From: Clostridiales bacterium
GTDB lineage: Bacteria; Bacillota; Clostridia; Christensenellales; Aristaeellaceae
Reading direction: 5' to 3'
DNA: 15,615 bases
Assembly: GCA_004557805.1 (NCBI GenBank)
Contig: SFFS01000051.1
Location: 1-15,615, forward strand
Shown here: piece after piece, positions 1 to 6,973 of the stretch
How positions within the stretch are numbered: position 1 is the first letter of the stretch
Layout of the letters: each line of letters opens with the position of its first letter
The notes under the pieces: model-generated
What the model was told of the DNA's origin: nothing
Databases searched by the model: none
What the model saw: the letters and a program-made list of their open reading frames with translations, nothing else
Translations under genes and position numbers: made by a program

Positions 1-429
1 GTTTGTGGTGCCGTTGAGAATGCCGCCCACAGCCGCAATGCGCTCGACGCGCCGCGCGTCGCACAGGCTGCGCAGGAACGGAATGCCCCCGCCGCACGCC
101 GCGCCGAACAGGAACGCGACGCCCTTCTCGCGGGCCAGCGCGTCCAGCTCCGCCCCGTGCGCGGCCACGAGCGCCTTGTTGGCCGTGACGAAGTGCTTTC
201 CGGCGCGAAGCGCCCGAAAAGCGTACTCCGCCGCCGCGTCCGTACCGCCGATCGTCTCCACAATCGTATCGATCGACGCGTCGCCGAACACCTCGTCCGG
301 GTTCGCGGTCATGTTTTCGCCGCGCACGGCGCGCACGAGCATCCGCGCCACGCGCACATCCCCGCGTCCCGCCAGCACTTCCACAAGGCCCGAACCGACC
401 GTCCCCACGCCCAGAAGACCGATGCGCAT
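1..429 (-). CDS. hom: Homoserine dehydrogenase, N-terminal part (cut by the window edge)
   Basis: Homoserine dehydrogenase reduces aspartate semialdehyde to homoserine with NAD(P)H, the branch step to threonine and methionine in the cytoplasm. The 143 visible residues begin MRIGLLGVGTVGSG, a Rossmann nucleotide-binding loop (GVGTVG at 7-12). They continue through DTIVETIGGT and HFVTANKALVA, and the last residues, GGILNGTTN, are the conserved family signature at the join to the catalytic domain. Family members are usually 400-430 residues, so roughly two thirds lie outside. The ATG at 427-429 is preceded on the minus strand by AAAGGAG with a suitable gap. The gene diverges from an ACT-domain gene, and ACT proteins are commonly found beside hom in Firmicutes. 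Identification is firm; only the C-terminal layout (with or without a fused ACT domain) is unknown. Confidence 0.95.
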   Translation of the reverse strand, partial: MRIGLLGVGTVGSGLVEVLAGRGDVRVARMLVRAVRGENMTANPDEVFGDASIDTIVETIGGTDAAAEYAFRALRAGKHFVTANKALVAAHGAELDALAREKGVAFLFGAACGGGIPFLRSLCDARRVERIAAVGGILNGTTN

Positions 430-467
430 GATTTTTGCTCCTTTTTCTGTTTGTGTGAAAAAAACAC

Positions 468-496
468 TTGTTTTTTTATGAGCGACATTGTATCAT
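468..496 (+). promoter_or_regulatory. Possible promoter of the ACT-domain gene
   Basis: On the plus strand TTGTTT (468-473), a 17-bp gap and TATCAT (491-496) form a weaker sigma-A-like pair. It overlaps the hom promoter head to head, so polymerases could compete here. The -10 box is good (5/6), the -35 box poor (3/6). Confidence 0.35.
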
Positions 497-515
497 ATAC
501 CCATGCCGTTTGCAA
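487..515 (-). promoter_or_regulatory. Probable promoter of hom
   Basis: On the minus strand TTGCAA (510-515) and TACAAT (487-492) are separated by exactly 17 bp. That is 4/6 and 5/6 matches to sigma-A boxes, and it leaves a leader of about 50 nt before the hom start. A dyad AAACAAGTGTTT lies at 462-473, just past the expected start of transcription. Confidence 0.6.
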
Positions 516-546
516 GCCGTAAAAACGCAAAAAAGGAGTTGTCCGC

Positions 547-984
547 ATGCTGGAAAATTTTCTGATTATCGACCGGCACGTGCTGCCCGACTATTTTGAA
601 AAGGTGGTGCAGGCGCGCGCGCTGCTCGAATCGGGCAAGGTACGCGAGGTAAGCGAGGCCGTCAAGGAAGTCGGCATTTCGCGCAGCACGTATTACAAAT
701 ACCGCGACTGTGTGTATGAGCCTTCGAATTCGTCGTTCGGACGCAAGGCCGTGCTCTCGATGCTGCTGGCCGACGAGCCGGGCGTGCTCTCGGCGATGCT
801 CAACCGCCTGTCCGATCTGGGCGCGAATATTCTCACCATCACGCAGAGCCTGCCCGTGCACAGGAAGGCGAGCGTCACGCTTTCGCTGGACGTGTCCAAC
901 CTGCAGGAGCCGTCCTCGGGCATGTTTACAAAGCTCGAAACCTGCCCCGGCGTGGAGCAGGTGCGGCTGATCGCGCTGGAATGA
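547..984 (+). CDS. ACT domain-containing protein (PheB/UPF0735-like)
   Basis: A 145-residue cytoplasmic protein. Residues 1-60 carry a short helical stretch (KVREVSEAVKEVGISRSTYYKYRD) that resembles a helix-turn-helix. Residues 68-145 form one ACT domain (VLSMLLADEPGVLSAMLNRLSDLGANILTITQ), the fold that binds amino acids in regulated enzymes and regulators. This length and layout match the PheB/UPF0735 family, found in Firmicutes beside pheA or hom. AAAAGGAG lies just upstream of the ATG. The stop overlaps the start of the next gene in an ATGA, so the two are translationally coupled. From its position a role in sensing or regulating aspartate-family or aromatic amino acid synthesis is likely, but the ligand is unknown. 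Confidence 0.88.
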   Translation: MLENFLIIDRHVLPDYFEKVVQARALLESGKVREVSEAVKEVGISRSTYYKYRDCVYEPSNSSFGRKAVLSMLLADEPGVLSAMLNRLSDLGANILTITQSLPVHRKASVTLSLDVSNLQEPSSGMFTKLETCPGVEQVRLIALE

Positions 985-1436
985 CGGGCTGGTTCAATCC
1001 ATACGGCCTGATTTTCGTGGCCGTGCTGCTCGCGCCGAACATCGCCTTCACCATGACGCATCGCAACGGCTTTGAAAACGCGTGGCACAACAAAACAGTG
1101 GAGCTGCTCGAGCAGGTCGGCCGGTTCGGCTGCTTCCTGATGATGCTCGTCAATCCGCCGGCCGTGTGCCGCGGCTTCTGGTTTGCGGGCGCAAAGACGC
1201 TGTATCTGATCCTCGGCGCGGCGCTGCTGGCGCTGTACTGTCTGGGCTGGGTTGCTTTCTGGAAGGAAAGCTCGACGCGCAAAGCGCTGACGCTGTCGAT
1301 CCTGCCGTCGCTGCTGTTCCTGGAAAGCGGCGCGCTGCTGGCGCATTTTCCGCTGCTCGTGCTGGGATGCGTGTTTGCGGTGTGCCACGTGACGCTGAGC
1401 TATCGGAATGCGGCCGCGGCCAATCAGGCGGGATGA
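981..1436 (+). CDS. Small multi-pass membrane protein of unknown function
   Basis: A 151-residue hydrophobic protein that I do not recognise as a named family. Four or five membrane segments can be seen (about 6-24, 46-66, 70-94, 103-121 and 123-141). Between the first two is a polar stretch, HRNGFENAWHNKTVELLEQVGRF, with NK and E residues that may be conserved. The ATG overlaps the stop codon of the ACT-domain gene (ATGA), which implies co-translation. A strong terminator follows 50 bp after the stop, so these two genes form a complete unit. A transport or sensing function tied to the ACT protein is only a guess from position. Confidence 0.8.
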   Translation: MTGWFNPYGLIFVAVLLAPNIAFTMTHRNGFENAWHNKTVELLEQVGRFGCFLMMLVNPPAVCRGFWFAGAKTLYLILGAALLALYCLGWVAFWKESSTRKALTLSILPSLLFLESGALLAHFPLLVLGCVFAVCHVTLSYRNAAAANQAG

Positions 1437-1488
1437 GTTTTTTCGGGGGCGCTGGGCAACGCCGCCCGGATCGCATGTTCCAAAAGCG

Positions 1489-1519
1489 AACCACCCGCAT
1501 AGCGGGTGGTTTTCTGTTT
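1489..1519 (+). terminator. Rho-independent terminator of the ACT/membrane-protein unit
   Basis: A perfect 10-bp stem (AACCACCCGC, loop ATA, GCGGGTGGTT) is followed by a T-rich tail. The opposite strand also has a short T run after the stem, so it may also stop transcripts of the converging leucine-rich-repeat gene. Confidence 0.85.
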
Positions 1520-1603
1520 CGCTTCGTTCAGCTGTCTTGAGGATTTGACAGCGGAAACGCACCGAAAGGCAATATTTGTGGAAGACCTGAAGATACGCAA
1601 GGG

Positions 1604-2764
1604 TTACTGGTTTAGCCAATCGAGCGCATCGGGGTAATTATAAGACAAGTTATTCTCTCTGGCGTATTCCTTTGCATACGAATCACGCTCGACAGTCAGT
1701 TGAAGGGTGTCGGGGCAGCCGGAAAAAGCATCTTTACCGATGCTGGTAACGCTGGATGGGATGGTGATGCTGGTCAGGCTATCGCACAGCCCGAAGGCAT
1801 AGTCGCCAATACTGATAACGCTGTCTGGAATCGTGATGCTGATTAGGCTCTCGCAGCAGTAAAAAGCATCGTCTCCAATGCTGGTTACGCTGTCCGGAAT
1901 CGTGATGCTGGTCAGGCTATTGCAGTAAGAAAAAGTATAGTCGCCAATGCTGGTGACGCTATCCGAAAGCGTGATGCTGGTCAGGCTATCGCAGTAGTAA
2001 AAAGCATTGTCTCCAATGCTGGTTACGCTGTCCGGGATTGTGATGCTGGTCAGGCCTTTACAGTCATAGAAAGCACTGTCTCCAATACTGGTTACGCTGT
2101 CCGGGATCGTAACGTCGGTCAGTCTGCCACAGTCGCAAAAAGCATAGTCTCCAATACTCAGAATTCCCTGAAGAATAGTGTACGTCTCGGCTTCACTACT
2201 GCTCAGATAAGCAACCAGCCGCTTTTCTGGCTTATAGAATAATGCGTTATCAATCAGTTCAAGCGTCGGATGATCAGGAGAAATGTTGATTTTCAACTTC
2301 TTACAATAATTGAAAGGGTTTATTCCTATCGAAGTGACGCTGTTCGGAATCGTGATGCTGATCAGGCTGGGACAAGCCTCAAAAGCAAAATCTCCAATAC
2401 TGGTAATGCTATTCGGGATTGTGATGCTGGTCAGGTTTTCACAGCCATAGAAGGCAATATCTCCAATACTGGTTACGCTGTCCGGGATTGTGACGCTGGT
2501 CAAACCGTAATGGTCATAGTAAGGGGCATAGAAAGCCCCGTCTCCTATCGCCGCCACCTTTTTCCCATCAATCGTCGCCGGTATTACCAGTTCGCTTTTG
2601 TCCCCATTCCATTCCACAATCTCCAAACTTCCATCGCTCCGCACGCGGTAACGCCAGTCCCCGCTGGAGAAAATCGTGTCCTCCGCGTTTTCGGCCTGCG
2701 CCCCAATCGCCATGCCGAAAAGCAGCATAACAATAACCCAAACGACCAGCGCCCTGCTTTTCAT
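1604..2764 (-). CDS. Secreted leucine-rich-repeat protein, BspA type (LRR_5)
   Basis: A 386-residue exported protein. The signal peptide is MKSRALVVWVIVMLLFGMA..., with likely cleavage after IGAQA near residue 24. After an N-terminal cap (VIPATIDGKKVAAIGDGAF) come about ten 23-residue repeats of the pattern SLTSITIPDSVTSIGDxAFY, interrupted near residues 160-200 by an irregular region. The C-terminal cap has the typical SYAKEYARENNLSY form. This is the BspA/TpLRR-like family, whose members often act at the cell surface in adhesion, but no anchor, sortase motif or dockerin is visible here. GGAGGGG precedes the ATG. The gene is clearly less GC-rich than its neighbours and stands alone with its own promoter, which fits acquisition or repeat-driven drift. 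Confidence 0.88.
   Translation of the reverse strand: MKSRALVVWVIVMLLFGMAIGAQAENAEDTIFSSGDWRYRVRSDGSLEIVEWNGDKSELVIPATIDGKKVAAIGDGAFYAPYYDHYGLTSVTIPDSVTSIGDIAFYGCENLTSITIPNSITSIGDFAFEACPSLISITIPNSVTSIGINPFNYCKKLKINISPDHPTLELIDNALFYKPEKRLVAYLSSSEAETYTILQGILSIGDYAFCDCGRLTDVTIPDSVTSIGDSAFYDCKGLTSITIPDSVTSIGDNAFYYCDSLTSITLSDSVTSIGDYTFSYCNSLTSITIPDSVTSIGDDAFYCCESLISITIPDSVISIGDYAFGLCDSLTSITIPSSVTSIGKDAFSGCPDTLQLTVERDSYAKEYARENNLSYNYPDALDWLNQ
1740..2510. repeat. 69-bp tandem DNA repeats inside the LRR gene
   Basis: Near-identical 69-bp units code the 23-residue LRRs. For example, ATGCTGGTCAGGCT-like strings recur at 69-bp steps near 1768, 1837, 1906, 1975 and 2044. Six or so units run in one block (about 1740-2115) and three more in another (about 2330-2510), separated by diverged sequence. 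DNA-level similarity points to recent duplication or gene conversion of units. Confidence 0.8.
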
Positions 2765-2793
2765 CTCTTCCCCTCCCTGTATTTATTAACCAT

Positions 2794-2822
2794 ATTGTAA
2801 CCCATATTCCTCCTTCGTTCAA
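2794..2822 (-). promoter_or_regulatory. Probable promoter of the LRR gene
   Basis: On the minus strand TTGAAC (2817-2822), a 17-bp gap and TACAAT (2794-2799) lie about 30 bp before the ATG at 2764. This supports independent transcription of the LRR gene. Confidence 0.6.
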
Positions 2823-2933
2823 GCAATCCTATGTTATTTCCGCCCAAAAACAGCCTTCAAAATCGCCGTCCACCCCCGCGGCGGCACGGCCCTCCAACCG
2901 CCGCGAAAGCGGCCCGTTCTATAAAACCGTATG

Positions 2934-2960
2934 AAAAAATGACCCGGCGCATTGCCGGGC
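2934..2960 (-). terminator. Terminator of rpsU
   Basis: Read on the minus strand, the stem CCCGGC/GCCGGG (2943-2948 with 2954-2959) is followed by TCATTTTTT. It begins 24 bp after the rpsU stop and ends the supercluster transcript. Confidence 0.75.
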
Positions 2961-2983
2961 CATTAATGCTTGTCCTCGAAAAC

Positions 2984-3157
2984 TCAATACTTGCGCTTGC
3001 GAGCAGCTTCCGCTTTCTTCTTGCGCTTGACACTGGGCTTTTCGTAATGCTCGCGTTTCCTCACCTCAGCCAGGACGCCTGCACGGGCACACTGGCGCTT
3101 GAATCTTCTCAGAGCGCTCTCCAGGGATTCGTTTTCCCTAATACGGACTTCAGACAC
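2984..3157 (-). CDS. rpsU: 30S ribosomal protein S21
   Basis: A 57-residue, very basic protein that binds the 30S subunit near the 3' end of 16S rRNA and takes part in initiation. The sequence reads (M)SEVRIRENESLESALRRF, then KRQCARAGVLAEVRKREHYEKPSVKRKKK, and ends KRKY, matching S21 along its full usual length. It starts with GTG (3155-3157), preceded by GGAGGG six bases upstream, and no ATG fits. It has its own strong promoter and a terminator, downstream of the hinT and mtaB genes. S21 following the HIT and MtaB genes of the dnaK cluster is a common Firmicutes order. Confidence 0.95.
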   Translation of the reverse strand: MSEVRIRENESLESALRRFKRQCARAGVLAEVRKREHYEKPSVKRKKKAEAARKRKY

Positions 3158-3184
3158 TTGTATCCCTCCCCTCCGCTCATCTCA

Positions 3185-3198
3185 CGCCCCATGGGGCG
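3185..3198. other. 14-bp perfect palindrome in the rpsU leader
   Basis: CGCCCCATGGGGCG lies within the first 20 nt of the expected rpsU transcript, between the promoter and the SD. As RNA it gives a 5-bp hairpin with loop CATG. It could protect the 5' end or be a protein site; nothing in the sequence decides between them. Confidence 0.5.
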
Positions 3199-3208
3199 AA
3201 CAAGAGAT

Positions 3209-3237
3209 ATTATACTTCTTTTCCGTCCACACGTCAA
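3209..3237 (-). promoter_or_regulatory. Strong sigma-A promoter of rpsU
   Basis: On the minus strand TTGACG (3232-3237), 17 bp and a perfect TATAAT (3209-3214) lie about 45 bp before the GTG start. This is one of the two best promoters in the window and fits high expression of a ribosomal protein. Confidence 0.88.
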
Positions 3238-3284
3238 CAACAAATTTGTCATTCGGCGCGTGTTTTCAGAACATTCACAAATTC

Positions 3285-3629
3285 TCAGCTCATCTTTTCG
3301 GCCAGCTTTGCGCCGCCCAGCAGATGAATATGCAGATGCTGCACGCTCTGGCACGCGTCGGGCCCGCAGTTGGACACGATGCGATAGCCGGACTTGTCCA
3401 GCCCCAGCTGCGCGGCAATGCGCGAGGCTGCGCGAAGCAGCGCCGCCAGCAGCGCCTCGGGCATGCCGCCGGCCTCGTTGAGGTTGGCGTAATGCGCCTT
3501 CGGCACGATCAGCACATGCACGGGGGCCTGCGGGTTCAGATCGTTGAACGCGACCACCTGCTCGTCCTCATACACCTTGCTGGAAGGAATTTCGCCGCGC
3601 GCGATTTTGCAGAAGATGCAATCCTCCAT
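3285..3629 (-). CDS. hinT: HIT-family nucleotide hydrolase (HinT-like)
   Basis: A 114-residue cytoplasmic protein of the histidine-triad family, which hydrolyses purine nucleoside phosphoramidates and related adenylated compounds. The start MEDCIFCKIARGEIPS is typical: C4 and C7, with H46 and H98, form the usual zinc site of this subfamily. The catalytic triad motif QHLHIHLL sits at 97-104, with the middle histidine (H100) as the expected nucleophile. The ATG at 3627-3629 is preceded by GAGAGGTG. A longer open frame runs further upstream into mtaB, but the family-typical start rules it out. It lies 41 bp after mtaB on the same strand and is probably in the same transcript. The symbol is by family; the true substrate is unknown. 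Confidence 0.93.
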   Translation of the reverse strand: MEDCIFCKIARGEIPSSKVYEDEQVVAFNDLNPQAPVHVLIVPKAHYANLNEAGGMPEALLAALLRAASRIAAQLGLDKSGYRIVSNCGPDACQSVQHLHIHLLGGAKLAEKMS

Positions 3630-3670
3630 TCCGGTTTCACCTCTCTTCCGTGGGAAGCTCTTCCATAGAA

Positions 3671-4981
3671 TTAACGGATCGCCGCCCCGTTTTCTTCCCG
3701 GATAATTTCGCCGCGCGCAAAATCGCCGCACGCTTCCGTAATGCGCACGTTCTCCAGCGCGCCGGGCGCGCCTGCGGCCACCACGCGCACGTATTCGCGC
3801 GTATAGCCCTCCGCGCCGCCTTCGCACGGCTGCTCGAAGAGCACCTGCTCCGTGCGCCCCACAAAGCGCGCGATGTATTCCCGCTCCATCTCGCGGCCCA
3901 GCGCGATCAACTCGCCCGCCCGCGCCTCGCGCACCGCTTTGGGCACGCTGCCCGGCATGACGGCCGCACGCGTCCCCTCGCGCTCGGAATACGGGAACAC
4001 GTGGATGCGCGCATAGCCGACGCGCTTGAGAAACGCTTTCGTCTGCGCAAATTCCTCGTCCGTCTCGCCGGGGAAGCCGGTCATCACGTCGGTCTGGAAC
4101 GCCGCATCGGGCCAAGCCGCGCGAATCTTCTCCACAGCCTGCAAATACTGCGCCGTATCGTATTTGCGGCCCATCCGCGCCAGCACCGTATCGCTGCCCG
4201 ATTGCAGCGCCAGCATGAAATGGCGGCAGATTTTCGGCATAGCGCGCAAGCGCGCAATAAACTCATCCGTCACTACCGTCGGCTCCAGCGATCCCATACG
4301 GATGCGCTCCACCCCGTCCACGCAGTGGATGCATTCCAGCGCGTCGGCCAGCGTCGCCGAGCCGTCGAGGTCAAGCCCGTAGCTCGTCAGGTGAATGCCC
4401 GTCACCACGATTTCGCGATAGCCCGCCTGCGCCAGCCGTTCCGTTTCGGCGCGAATTTCGTCCAGCGGGCGCGAACGCAGCGGCCCACGCACGCTCGGGA
4501 TGATGCAGTACGCGCAGAAGTTCCGGCACCCTTCCTGAATTTTCAGCGTGGCGCGCGTATGGCCGTCGCTGCCGCGCACGGTCAGCTTTTCAAACGGCGT
4601 TCTGGCCGCCAGCTTTTCCACTGCGATCAGCGGCTCCCGCCCGGCCAGCGCCCGGCGCAGAAGCTCCGCGATTTCGCCGCGCCGCTGCGTGCCCAGCACC
4701 AGCCGCACGCCCGGAAGCAGCAGCTTCTCCGCCTCGCGCTGCGCAAGGCAGCCCGTCACGACAATCGCCGCCTGCGGGTTCTGCTTGTGCGCGCGGCGGA
4801 TCATCTGGCGCGACTTCTTGTCGCCCGTCCCCGTCACCGTGCAGGTGTTGACGACATAAACATCGGCAAAATCCGAAAACGCGACGGATTCATACCCGTC
4901 GTCGCGCAGCCGTTCCAGCATCGCCTGGCTGTCGTACTGGTTCACCTTGCATCCCAGCGTGCAGAAAGCAACCTTCGCCAT
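3671..4981 (-). CDS. mtaB: tRNA t6A37 methylthiotransferase MtaB
   Basis: A 436-residue radical-SAM enzyme that adds a methylthio group at C2 of threonylcarbamoyladenosine-37 in tRNAs decoding ANN codons. The N-terminal UPF0004 domain begins MAKVAFCTLGCKVNQYDS and has cluster cysteines at C11, C47 (NTCTVT) and C78 (GCLAQ). The radical-SAM motif is C152-x3-C156-x2-C159 (GCRNFCAYCIIPSVRG). A C-terminal TRAM-like region ends the protein. The GCKVNQ and CIIP forms point to the MtaB branch rather than MiaB. The start chosen is the ATG at 4979-4981 with a GAGG about 11 bases upstream. An in-frame extension of 47 codons runs into a hairpin array and has no family similarity. Confidence 0.93.
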   Translation of the reverse strand: MAKVAFCTLGCKVNQYDSQAMLERLRDDGYESVAFSDFADVYVVNTCTVTGTGDKKSRQMIRRAHKQNPQAAIVVTGCLAQREAEKLLLPGVRLVLGTQRRGEIAELLRRALAGREPLIAVEKLAARTPFEKLTVRGSDGHTRATLKIQEGCRNFCAYCIIPSVRGPLRSRPLDEIRAETERLAQAGYREIVVTGIHLTSYGLDLDGSATLADALECIHCVDGVERIRMGSLEPTVVTDEFIARLRAMPKICRHFMLALQSGSDTVLARMGRKYDTAQYLQAVEKIRAAWPDAAFQTDVMTGFPGETDEEFAQTKAFLKRVGYARIHVFPYSEREGTRAAVMPGSVPKAVREARAGELIALGREMEREYIARFVGRTEQVLFEQPCEGGAEGYTREYVRVVAAGAPGALENVRITEACGDFARGEIIREENGAAIR

Positions 4982-5009
4982 AAATTCTATAACCTCACAA
5001 AAAATAACG

Positions 5010-5184
5010 CCAAGGAGGGCTCCGCCCCCTTGGAACCCCCCGGCAGGAGGCAGCGCCTCCTGCACCTCCGTTTTTTTCCGCGTTTCACGCGGAAAAGTTG
5101 GGAACAAACAAAATGCGGTCAAAAGCGGTTTTCTTGAAAGGGGTCTGGGGAAAACTTCTTTTTTCTAAAAGAAGTTTTCCCCAG
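5010..5184. repeat. Intergenic hairpin array between mtaB and rsmE
   Basis: Four successive inverted repeats fill this gap. They are CCAAGG-GGGC paired with GCCC-CCTTGG (5010-5033), GCAGGAGGC/GCCTCCTGC with loop AGC (5043-5063), TTTTCCGCGT/ACGCGGAAAA with loop TTC (5074-5096), and an 18-bp perfect stem from CTGGGGAAAA to TTTTCCCCAG with a 4-base loop (5145-5184). The last stem lies 8 bp from the rsmE stop and lacks a clean T tail. The array looks like a mobile or dispersed intergenic repeat, and its sequence would also make a spurious extension of mtaB. Confidence 0.75.
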
Positions 5185-5191
5185 CGTCCCC

Positions 5192-5947
5192 CTAAACGTC
5201 TCCCGAACACGTCAGCACGGCCGTCAGCGCGGCCATGCCCGCGGTTTCAGTGCGCAGAATGCGCGGACCGAGCGTAACGGTCACGCCGCCGCATTCTTTG
5301 AGGAACTCGACCTCCTCGGCGGTCATCCCGCCCTCCGGGCCGATGACGACGGCCGCCGTGCCCACAAAGCCCGGCGCGATCACATCGGCGATGCGGCGGC
5401 CGTGCGTATCCGCGTCCTCCCATGGGACGAGCAGCACATCGAACGCCGAAAGCGCGGCCTCCAGCGCCCGCAGCGGCCGCGCCGCGCGCACCTCGGGAAT
5501 CGCGCCGCGGCAGCACTGCTTGGCCGCCTCGCGCGCCACGCGGTTGAGACGGGTCAGATTCTTCTCCGGGTTGCGCTCCGGCTCGGGAACGCAGCGCGTC
5601 ATGCGCACGGGCTGAATGGCGTCCACGCCCAGCTCCGTGCATTTTTGCACGATCAGCTCCATCTTCCCGGCCTTCGGAACGCCCTGAAAGAGCGTCACGC
5701 GCGCCTTCGCCTCGCAGTCGGGCAGCCGCTGCCCAAGCCGGGCGACGAGCGTCTGCGCGCCGCGGTCGGCCTGCTCGACGACGGCTTCATACACGCCGCG
5801 CGCGCCGTCGGTCAGGATCACGCGCGCGCCCGCGCCCAGCCGCAGCACCTTCAGCGCGTGATGCGCTTCCTCCTCCGGCAGGCGGACAAGGCCGTCGTGA
5901 ACCTCGTCTTTTTCAAAATAGAAGCGATGTGCGTTCCATTCGGACAT
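5192..5947 (-). CDS. rsmE: 16S rRNA m3U1498 methyltransferase RsmE
   Basis: A 251-residue SPOUT-class enzyme that methylates N3 of U1498 in 16S rRNA of the 30S subunit. The N-terminal PUA-like part has HHALKVLRLGAG (29-40). The knotted SAM-binding part shows KMELIVQKCTELGV (95-108), VIGPEGGMTAEEV (201-213) and LGPRILRTETAGMAAL (226-241), all family hallmarks. Length is normal (about 240-250). It starts 3 bp after the prmA stop, so the two are one translational unit. In many relatives the middle motif reads EAAKQSGR; here it is EAAKQCCRGAIPEV, a mild change next to a conserved basic residue. Confidence 0.95.
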   Translation of the reverse strand: MSEWNAHRFYFEKDEVHDGLVRLPEEEAHHALKVLRLGAGARVILTDGARGVYEAVVEQADRGAQTLVARLGQRLPDCEAKARVTLFQGVPKAGKMELIVQKCTELGVDAIQPVRMTRCVPEPERNPEKNLTRLNRVAREAAKQCCRGAIPEVRAARPLRALEAALSAFDVLLVPWEDADTHGRRIADVIAPGFVGTAAVVIGPEGGMTAEEVEFLKECGGVTVTLGPRILRTETAGMAALTAVLTCSGDV

Positions 5948-5950
5948 ACG

Positions 5951-6889
5951 TCACCTCGCGGCGATGGCGGACCATTCGCCCCTGTGTTCGATGCGGTCAA
6001 CGGTGAAGCCGGCCTCAGCCAGCGCGTCGAGCACATCCTGCTCGCGCTCCAGAATGATTCCGCTGCAAATGAACACGCCGCCGGGCTTCATATGCGCGCG
6101 CACGGCGCGAGAGAGCAGAATCACCGCGTCGGCGATGATGTTGGCGAACACCACGTCGGCCTGCGTATCGATGCCCTTGACTAGATCGCCCACCTGCGCG
6201 TGTACGCGGCCGGACAGCCCGTTGCGCTCGATGTTCTCGTTCGCCACGCGCACGGCCACGGGGTCAAGGTCGATTCCGAGGGCGCTCTGCGCCCCCATCA
6301 GCACCGACGCGATGGCCAGAATGCCGCTGCCGGTGCCCACGTCGAGCACCGTATCGCCGGGCTTGATATAATCCTCCACAAGACCGAGGCACATGGAGGT
6401 CGTTTCATGCGTGCCGTTGCCGAAAGCCATGCCGGGGTCGATGGAGATGATCTTATCGCCCGCCTGCGGCTCGTATTTTTCCCATACGGGGCGCACGACG
6501 AGATGCCGGCCCACGCGGAAGGGTTTATAGTATTTTTTCCAGTTTTCGGCCCAATCTTCCTCGCGGACGTTGGCAATTTCCAGCGCGCGCTTGCCCGCGT
6601 CGAAGCCGAGCCATTCGGGCGTGAGCGCAGCCAGACGCGCGCGCAGCGATTCAATCGTCTCGCGGCTGGTCGTCTCGGCGGGGAAATAGGCGTGAACGAG
6701 CGTGTCCTCGTCCATCTTTTCTATCACGGACGGATCGATCAGATCCCACTGGGTCGCGTCGGTCGGCTCGGAAAAAGCGTCGAAGCGGTCTTCGATGCTG
6801 GTTCCCTTCGCGCCCGCGGAAATGAGCAGCTCGCTGATCAGATCCGCGCCCGCGGTATTGGTACGCACAGTTACTTCCAGCCAGTCCAT
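5951..6889 (-). CDS. prmA: Ribosomal protein L11 methyltransferase PrmA
   Basis: A 312-residue SAM-dependent enzyme that trimethylates ribosomal protein L11. The N-terminal substrate-recognition domain (MDWLEVTVRTNTAGADLIS) is followed by IDPGMAFGNGTHETT (150-163), the Rossmann SAM loop VLDVGTGSGILAIA (181-194), GIDLDPVAV and the catalytic-pocket FANIIADAV (248-256). The ATG at 6887-6889 has AAAGGAG a few bases upstream; an in-frame open stretch of 59 more codons lacks family features. PrmA normally follows dnaJ directly, but here an acetyltransferase gene and 238 bp of spacer lie between. An extended -10 in that spacer may give prmA-rsmE-mtaB-hinT its own promoter. Confidence 0.95.
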   Translation of the reverse strand: MDWLEVTVRTNTAGADLISELLISAGAKGTSIEDRFDAFSEPTDATQWDLIDPSVIEKMDEDTLVHAYFPAETTSRETIESLRARLAALTPEWLGFDAGKRALEIANVREEDWAENWKKYYKPFRVGRHLVVRPVWEKYEPQAGDKIISIDPGMAFGNGTHETTSMCLGLVEDYIKPGDTVLDVGTGSGILAIASVLMGAQSALGIDLDPVAVRVANENIERNGLSGRVHAQVGDLVKGIDTQADVVFANIIADAVILLSRAVRAHMKPGGVFICSGIILEREQDVLDALAEAGFTVDRIEHRGEWSAIAAR

Positions 6890-6964
6890 CGGTATTCTCC
6901 TTTGATTGCAGGCGCAGGCGGCAGAGCCGCTTTTACGCATAACGCCGCTTTTGATTTGCAGTTC

Positions 6965-6973
6965 AGTATACCA
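6965..6973 (-). promoter_or_regulatory. Possible extended -10 promoter for prmA
   Basis: TGGTATACT on the minus strand (6965-6973) has the TGn extension, but no good -35 box lies 16-18 bp upstream. It is about 75 bp before the prmA ATG. A promoter here would make sense because the cluster is broken by the acetyltransferase gene and its terminator-like hairpin. Confidence 0.4.

Noticed and set aside
1740..2115. CRISPR-like regular repeats
   Set aside because: The period is 69 bp without unique spacers, and the units encode leucine-rich repeats in frame.
3630..4115. Long upstream extension of the HIT gene frame into mtaB
   Set aside because: HIT proteins start at MEDCIFCK-type sequence with the zinc cysteines, and an SD lies just before that ATG.
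4982..5122. In-frame 47-codon N-terminal extension of mtaB
   Set aside because: It runs through the hairpin array, has no SD near its ATG and no family similarity; MAKVAFCTLGCKVNQ is the normal start.
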